Assembly (NCBI RefSeq): GCF_947331435.1
Contig: NZ_CAMZOF010000006.1
Location: 248,001-312,000 of the forward strand
Length of the DNA: 64,000 bases
Origin: Pelagibius sp. Alg239-R121
GTDB lineage: Bacteria; Pseudomonadota; Alphaproteobacteria; Kiloniellales; Kiloniellaceae
Direction: 5' to 3'
Positions 58,735-64,000 of this stretch are shown here, one piece after another. The position numbers and the translations under genes were made by a program. The notes beneath the pieces were generated by a model that saw nothing but the letters and a program-made list of their open reading frames with translations, was not told the origin of the DNA and did not search any database. How positions within the stretch are numbered: position 1 is the stretch's first letter; each line of letters begins with the position of its first letter.

Positions 58735-59461
58735 CGCGTCACCAATGAAAAAGCAGATGGCGGAAAAGACGGCGGGAACTGCCGGTGCCAATGGCAGCGC
58801 GCTGCGTCTTGAAAAGGTCAGCAAGACTTTCCATCAGGGCGAAAACGATCTGGCGGTGCTGCAATCCGTATCTCTGAACATCGAACCGGGAGAGCTGGTG
58901 TCGTTGGTCGGCCCTTCGGGCGCCGGTAAGTCGACCCTGCTGCATATTGCGGGGCTCCTGGAAAGTGCAGATAAGGGCGAGGTCTGGATCGGCGGCAAGC
59001 CTTCCTCGAAACTCAACGACCTCGGGCTTACTTCTCTGCGGCGTTCGACGATCGGCTTTGTCTATCAGTATCACCATCTCCTGCCTGAATTTTCGGCGCT
59101 GGAGAACATCGTGCTACCGCAGATGCTGGCTGGGATCGATAGGCAGGTGGCCGGTAAACGGGCTTTGGAACTGCTTGATATGGTGAAGCTGGCAGACCGC
59201 GCCGAACACCGGCCAGGCCAACTCTCAGGCGGTGAGCAGCAGCGTGTCGCCATCGCGCGCGGTTTGGCGAACGCTCCGGCGATTTTGCTGGCCGACGAGC
59301 CGACAGGAAACCTGGATCCTGAGACCGCCGATTCGGTTTTCGCGATCTTGGTGGACTTGGTGCGCAACGTCGGTCTTGGAGCGCTGATTGCGACCCATAA
59401 TCTCGACTTGGCCGCGCGGATGGATCGCACCTTGCGATTCGAGCATGGACGGATTTCCTAG
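58727..59461 (+). CDS. lolD: Lipoprotein-releasing ABC transporter ATPase
   Basis: 244 residues from ATG 58727, with an unusual N-terminal 25-residue polar extension. Walker A 'GPSGAGKST', signature '[16 protein letters not shown]', Walker B '[12 protein letters not shown]', H-loop '[13 protein letters not shown]'. Powers extraction of lipoproteins from the inner membrane. Operon with lolC, perhaps with proS. Confidence 0.96.
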   Translation: MNDASPMKKQMAEKTAGTAGANGSALRLEKVSKTFHQGENDLAVLQSVSLNIEPGELVSLVGPSGAGKSTLLHIAGLLESADKGEVWIGGKPSSKLNDLGLTSLRRSTIGFVYQYHHLLPEFSALENIVLPQMLAGIDRQVAGKRALELLDMVKLADRAEHRPGQLSGGEQQRVAIARGLANAPAILLADEPTGNLDPETADSVFAILVDLVRNVGLGALIATHNLDLAARMDRTLRFEHGRIS

Positions 59462-59580
59462 CGGCGTTAGGGGGATGCCGACCTAGGTTGCGGCATCGTC
59501 ATAGTTCCTGTGGATAACTTGCTGCATGTTGCCGCCTTGTTCCGGCTGACAGCTTAAGACAGGCGTGGAATCTTTTAACC

Positions 59581-62500
59581 ATGTCACATTCCGATTTCGT
59601 CCACCTTCGAGTCCATTCCGCCTTTTCGCTGTCCGAGGGCGCCATCAAGGTCAAAGACCTGATTGAGCTCTGCCGCAAGCATGATATGCCGGCTGCTGCG
59701 ATTACTGACAGCTGCAACCTCTTCGGCACGCTTGAGTTCGCCTTTACAGCCAAAGGCGCCGGTCTGCAGCCGATTATCGGCTGCCAGCTCGCGATCAGCC
59801 GCAGCGATGTCGACGTACGCACGGCCGTGCGGCCCGAACCGGATCAGTTGCCGCTGCTCGTGCAGAACGAGGCGGGTTATCTGAATCTGATGAAGTTGGT
59901 GTCCAAAGCTTTTCTGGAAACCGAACCCGGCGATTCGCCCCAGATCGATATGGAAAGCCTTGCGGCTCATTCGGAGGGTTTGCTCGCCTTGAGTGGCGGG
60001 CCCGCCGGTGCGGTTGGGCGGTTGCTCAACAATGGCCGGGACGAAGAAGCCGCAGAGGAATTGCAGCGCCTCGCAGAGATCTTCGAAGGACGTTTCTACG
60101 TCGAGGTTATGCGGCATGACCTACCGGAAGAGCATGGCATCGAAGAGCGCCTGATCGATCTGGCCTATCGCTTCGATTTGCCGTTGGTTGCGACCAACGA
60201 CGTCTTCTTTGCCGACGAAGGCATGTACCGGGCGCATGATGCGCTGCTTTGTATTGCCGAAGGGGCTTACGTCGTTCAGGACGACCGGCGAAAGCTTACA
60301 GTTCAGCATCGCTTCAAGACGGCCAAGGAGATGCGGGCTCTTTTTGCCGACCTTCCAGAGGCTGTCGACAACACCCTGGTGGTCGCACGCCGCTGTTCAT
60401 ACTTTCCGGAATTCGTTGCACCGATTTTGCCAGCCTACACCACGGAAGCGGGCAGAAGCGAGACGGAAGAGTTGCGAGCCCAGTCTGAAAAAGGATTGGA
60501 GGCACGCCTCCAGGCTCAGGTCTATAGCGAGGACATGGGAGAGGCCGCCCGGCAAGAGTTGGGAGACACGTACCGCAAACGCCTGGATTATGAGTTGGGC
60601 GTCATCGAGCAGATGGGTTTTCCCGGTTACTTTCTGATTGTTGCCGATTTTATCCAATGGTCGAAGGGGCAGGGAATACCCGTCGGGCCTGGACGTGGCT
60701 CTGGTGCCGGTTCCGTTGTCGCCTGGGCCTTGACGATTACTGACCTCGATCCGCTGCGCTGGGGGCTGCTGTTCGAGCGTTTTCTCAACCCCGAACGTGT
60801 GTCGATGCCTGACTTCGACGTGGATTTCTGTCAGGACCGGCGTGACGAGGTTATTCGTTACGTTCAGGAAAAATACGGTCACGATCGTGTGGCGCAAATC
60901 ATTACCTTCGGTAAGCTTCAGGCCCGCGCGGCACTCCGCGATGTGGGACGTGTCCTGCAGATGCCCTATCCGCAGGTCGACCGGATCAGCAAACTGGTAC
61001 CGAACAACCCGGCGAACCCCGTGACCCTGCAGGAGGCCATCGACGGCGAACCGCAGTTGCGCGACATGCGCCGCGACGATGAGACGGTGGCCCGGTTGCT
61101 GGATGTTGCTCTAAAGCTGGAAGGTCTCTACCGCCACGCTTCAACCCACGCCGCGGGCGTGGTGATCGGCGACCGGCCGCTCGACGAACTGGTGCCGTTG
61201 TACCGCGATCCGCGTTCGGACATGCCGGTGACCCAGTTCAACATGAAGTTTGTCGAGCAGGCCGGCTTGGTGAAGTTTGACTTCCTGGGCCTCAAGACCC
61301 TCACCGTTCTTCAAAAAGCCTGTGAGTTCATCGTCCTCAACGGCGGAGAAATAGACCTCGAGGCGATACCGCTGGATGACAAGCGCTCCTTCGATATGTT
61401 GAGCCGCGGTGACACGGTTGGCGTGTTCCAGCTGGAATCCTCGGGCATGAGAGACGTCTTGAAGCGGCTGCAGCCTGACCGTTTCGAGGACATTATCGCC
61501 GTCGTGGCGCTCTATCGCCCCGGACCAATGGACAACATCCCCAGTTACATCCGGCGGAAACATGGACAGGAAGAGCCCGATTATCTTCACCCTACACTTG
61601 AAGGAATCCTGAAAGAGACCTACGGCATCATGATCTACCAGGAGCAGGTCATGCAGATTGCCCAGGTGCTTTCGGGCTATTCACTGGGCGGTGCCGATCT
61701 GCTGCGGCGTGCGATGGGTAAGAAGATCAAGGCCGAGATGGAGGCCCAGCGCAAAATCTTCAACGACGGTGCGGTCAAGAACAACGTCAACGCCGAAAAG
61801 GCGGACGAGATCTTCGATCAGGTGAACAAATTCGCAGGCTACGGTTTCAACAAGAGCCACGCGGCAGCCTATGCCTTGGTCGCATATCATACCGCGTACC
61901 TGAAGGCTAATTTTCCCGTGGAATTCATGGCGGCCTCCATGACCTACGATATGAACAACACCGACAAGCTCAATGTTTTCAGACAGGAATTGAGCCGGCT
62001 GAAAGTTCCGCTTCTGGCGCCTGATCTCAACCGCTCCAATGCAGATTTCAACGTAGAGGTCATGGAGGACGGCAAGAAGGCCGTGCGCTACGCCCTGGCG
62101 GCCGTGAAGAACGTTGGCGGTGCGGCCATGCAGAGTGTGGTGGCCGAGCGCGAAACATCGGGTAACTTCAAGGACATCGCGGATTTTGCCAATCGGGTGG
62201 ATTGCCGCGCAGTCAATAAGCGCCAGATTGAGAACCTGGCATCGGCTGGCGGCTTCGATTCAATCCTGGCGAACCGGCACAAAGTCTTTACGGGTGCGGA
62301 TATCGTGATGCGCCATGCGGTCGTTGCGGCCAGCGAGCGGGAGAGCGCGCAGGTAAGCTTATTCGGCGACGGCGCAGGGGCCGTGGTTAATGCGCTTACC
62401 TTGCCGGATCTTCCGGATTGGCCCGAGATGGAACGTCTGAAGCGCGAGTTCGATGCCATCGGCTTTTACCTCTCGGCCCACCCTCTGGACGCTTACAAAA

Positions 62501-63054
62501 AGATTTTGGAGCGCCTGCGGACCAAATCGGCCGCTGAGCTGGTCGTTCAGGCAAAACGCCGCGATGCAGGTATCCTCCGCATGGCGGGAATTGTAATCGG
62601 CAAGCAGGAGCGGATGTCACAGCGGGGCAATCGCTTTGCCTTTGTGCAGCTATCCGATGCGACCGGCGTGATAGAGGTCATGCTGTTCTCCGAAATTCTT
62701 CAGGCATCGCGTGAGCTTCTGGATTCCGGCGAGCCTCTGATCGTGACCATGACGGCCGACTCGCGAGAAGGCGAGGATCCTCGCTTTCTGGGGCAGGCCA
62801 TACGCCTTCTGGATGAGGCCGCGGCGCAGACCGATGCTGGCTTAAAGCTTTATATGAACGATGATAAGCCATTGGAAAACCTCAAGTCTGTCCTTGAACG
62901 ACAGGCAGCGAGAGGTAAGGGACGGGTATCTCTGGTTCTGGATCTCGAGGATGGGCAGGAACTCGAGATGGAGCTTCCAGGGGCCTATCAGATTTCTCCT
63001 CTGGTCCGGCAGGCAATTAAAGCCATCCCCGGCTTGATCGTTGAGGACGTCTGA
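59581..63054 (+). CDS. dnaE: DNA polymerase III subunit alpha
   Basis: 1157 residues, the standard DnaE1 length. PHP domain 'HLRVHSAFSLSEGAIKVKDL' at the start; catalytic palm 'PGRGSGAGSVVAWAL' and 'MPDFDVDFCQDRRDEVI' (Asp-x-Asp); fingers 'YRHASTHAAGVVIG' and 'VALYRPGPMDNIPSYI'; tandem HhH; OB domain 'IVIGKQERMSQRGNRFAFVQLSD'. 'AQVSLFGD' near residue 925 is a beta-clamp-binding motif. Replicative polymerase. Preceded by 119 bases that carry its own promoter, probably. Confidence 0.98.
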   Translation: MSHSDFVHLRVHSAFSLSEGAIKVKDLIELCRKHDMPAAAITDSCNLFGTLEFAFTAKGAGLQPIIGCQLAISRSDVDVRTAVRPEPDQLPLLVQNEAGYLNLMKLVSKAFLETEPGDSPQIDMESLAAHSEGLLALSGGPAGAVGRLLNNGRDEEAAEELQRLAEIFEGRFYVEVMRHDLPEEHGIEERLIDLAYRFDLPLVATNDVFFADEGMYRAHDALLCIAEGAYVVQDDRRKLTVQHRFKTAKEMRALFADLPEAVDNTLVVARRCSYFPEFVAPILPAYTTEAGRSETEELRAQSEKGLEARLQAQVYSEDMGEAARQELGDTYRKRLDYELGVIEQMGFPGYFLIVADFIQWSKGQGIPVGPGRGSGAGSVVAWALTITDLDPLRWGLLFERFLNPERVSMPDFDVDFCQDRRDEVIRYVQEKYGHDRVAQIITFGKLQARAALRDVGRVLQMPYPQVDRISKLVPNNPANPVTLQEAIDGEPQLRDMRRDDETVARLLDVALKLEGLYRHASTHAAGVVIGDRPLDELVPLYRDPRSDMPVTQFNMKFVEQAGLVKFDFLGLKTLTVLQKACEFIVLNGGEIDLEAIPLDDKRSFDMLSRGDTVGVFQLESSGMRDVLKRLQPDRFEDIIAVVALYRPGPMDNIPSYIRRKHGQEEPDYLHPTLEGILKETYGIMIYQEQVMQIAQVLSGYSLGGADLLRRAMGKKIKAEMEAQRKIFNDGAVKNNVNAEKADEIFDQVNKFAGYGFNKSHAAAYALVAYHTAYLKANFPVEFMAASMTYDMNNTDKLNVFRQELSRLKVPLLAPDLNRSNADFNVEVMEDGKKAVRYALAAVKNVGGAAMQSVVAERETSGNFKDIADFANRVDCRAVNKRQIENLASAGGFDSILANRHKVFTGADIVMRHAVVAASERESAQVSLFGDGAGAVVNALTLPDLPDWPEMERLKREFDAIGFYLSAHPLDAYKKILERLRTKSAAELVVQAKRRDAGILRMAGIVIGKQERMSQRGNRFAFVQLSDATGVIEVMLFSEILQASRELLDSGEPLIVTMTADSREGEDPRFLGQAIRLLDEAAAQTDAGLKLYMNDDKPLENLKSVLERQAARGKGRVSLVLDLEDGQELEMELPGAYQISPLVRQAIKAIPGLIVEDV

Positions 63055-63254
63055 CGGCCTGTTGCCCTGGCGCGGCAAGATCGTCGATTTAGCCTGAATT
63101 TCACTTGCAATTGGCTGTCTGCGGGGCTATCACCCCGCTCAACAGCAACACACACGTGGGTTTTGCGGAGGCTGGGGAGAAATCCCGGTCTTCGATCTGG
63201 TGTCCGGATAGTCCGGATGAACGGCCCACGGAGGTAGAACCGGAGAAAGTTTTT
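63055..63254 (+). other. Leader of rpsB
   Basis: 200 non-coding bases between dnaE and rpsB. It contains repeated complementary pieces such as GCGGGGctatcaCCCCGC (63121-63138) and GTCCGGATAGTCCGGAT near 63205. rpsB leaders are often targets of autogenous control by S2; here this is only a suggestion. Confidence 0.45.
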
Positions 63255-64000
63255 ATGGCGCTTCCGACATTCACAATGCGTCAGCTGCTCGAAGCTGGCG
63301 TTCATTTTGGTCACACCACCCGTCGTTGGAATCCAAAGATGTCCCCATACATCTTTGGCGAAAGAAACGGCATTCATATCATTGACTTGGAGCAGACTGT
63401 TCCTTTGCTGCATCGGGGCCTTGCCTTCGTGCGCGAAGTCGTAGCAGGCGGCGGCCGGGTTCTGTTCGTCGGCACCAAGCGTCAGGCCAGCGAGCGCGTC
63501 GCTGATACGGCCAAGCGCTGCGGCCAGTACTACGTCAACCATCGCTGGCTCGGCGGCATGCTGACCAACTGGAAGACCATCTCCCTGTCGATCCGCCGTT
63601 TGCGCGAAGTTGAGACGCGGCTGGTCGAAGCTCAGAGCGGTCTGACCAAAAAAGAACTCCTTAATCTCACCCGTGAGCGCGACAAGCTTGAGCGTGCGCT
63701 TGGCGGCATTAAGGAAATGGGTGGTCTTCCCGACGTGATCGTCGTGATCGACACCAACAAGGAACACATTGCGATCGCCGAGGCCAACACGCTGAATATT
63801 CCGGTGGTCGGCATCCTCGATTCCAACTCCAGCCCGGACAACATCACCTTCCCGATCCCGGGTAACGACGATGCGATCCGCGCAATCAGCCTCTACTGCG
63901 ACCTGATGGCCGAGAGCGTTCTCGACGGTATTCAGCAGGAACTGACGGCAAGCGGTACGGATATCGGTGCTGCCGAAGAGGCGCCGGTTGAGAAACTGCC
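63255..64000 (+). CDS. rpsB: 30S ribosomal protein S2, C-terminus beyond window
   Basis: About 248 codons from ATG 63255, open at the right edge. '[46 protein letters not shown]' and '[14 protein letters not shown]', '[13 protein letters not shown]', '[20 protein letters not shown]' are S2 signatures; the coiled-coil hairpin at residues about 115-160 is intact. tsf would be expected next. GGAG lies 9 bases upstream. Confidence 0.97.
   Translation, partial: MALPTFTMRQLLEAGVHFGHTTRRWNPKMSPYIFGERNGIHIIDLEQTVPLLHRGLAFVREVVAGGGRVLFVGTKRQASERVADTAKRCGQYYVNHRWLGGMLTNWKTISLSIRRLREVETRLVEAQSGLTKKELLNLTRERDKLERALGGIKEMGGLPDVIVVIDTNKEHIAIAEANTLNIPVVGILDSNSSPDNITFPIPGNDDAIRAISLYCDLMAESVLDGIQQELTASGTDIGAAEEAPVEKL

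Overview
The window is a high-GC alphaproteobacterial chromosome segment. The evidence is gene order and family type: tig-clpP-clpX-lon-hup, then a complete fourteen-gene nuoABCDEFGHIJKLMN operon running straight into birA-coaX-rnj-mce-DUF1467-proS-lolC-lolD-dnaE and rpsB; a short ProS without the inserted editing domain; and a glnBA pair. The tRNA-His gene encodes G-1 opposite C73. The alphaproteobacterial group that lost G-1 lacks this, so a Rhodospirillales/Kiloniellales-like lineage is more likely than Rhizobiales, Rhodobacterales or Caulobacterales (inference).

Layout. 1-4.3 kb: a serine hydrolase cut by the left edge, an AruH-like aminotransferase, a GFA-family protein, a GltS-type glutamate/sodium symporter and a secreted NHL beta-propeller. 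4.5-7.3 kb: the most unusual stretch, with a nucleotidyltransferase-fold-like protein coupled to an alpha/beta hydrolase, convergent with an orphan DUF4280 PAAR-like spike protein. 7.5-10.3 kb: a short coupled leader ORF, a group II PLP decarboxylase, a membrane protein and a secreted HExxH protein. 10.3-15.1 kb: a YadGH-like ABC exporter, parE, a YciA-like thioesterase and a small secreted protein. 15.2-18.7 kb: a papain-like cysteine peptidase without a signal peptide, over 1 kb of apparently gene-free DNA, a 54-residue zinc-ribbon protein with a strong terminator, and a PEP-CTERM-anchored SGNH esterase. 18.9-22.8 kb: an orphan Hpt protein, glnA and glnB (minus strand, with a good sigma-54 promoter) and an aminotransferase. 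22.9-27.9 kb: tRNA-His, a Sel1/SPOR protein, an HpcH/HpaI aldolase, bifunctional nnr, a small conserved-looking protein and tRNA-Leu.

28-35 kb is the protein quality-control block: trigger factor, ClpP, ClpX, Lon and HU, with candidate heat-shock promoters before clpP and lon and a perfect 18-bp palindrome between clpP and clpX. tRNA-Val and tRNA-Asp follow in a mostly non-coding spacer. 36.4-50.8 kb encodes respiratory complex I. 50.7-63.1 kb is a dense run of housekeeping genes (biotin ligase, pantothenate kinase, RNase J, methylmalonyl-CoA epimerase, prolyl-tRNA synthetase, lipoprotein export, replicative polymerase). rpsB runs off the right edge.

Most of the window is conserved core genome. 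The accessory interest lies in 4.5-10.3 kb and 15-19 kb. There the PAAR-like protein, the NTase-like/hydrolase pair and the AvrRpt2-type peptidase could be parts or cargo of a contractile injection system encoded elsewhere. This is inference: no sheath, tube or baseplate gene is present here. No CRISPR array, insertion sequence, rRNA or prophage was seen.
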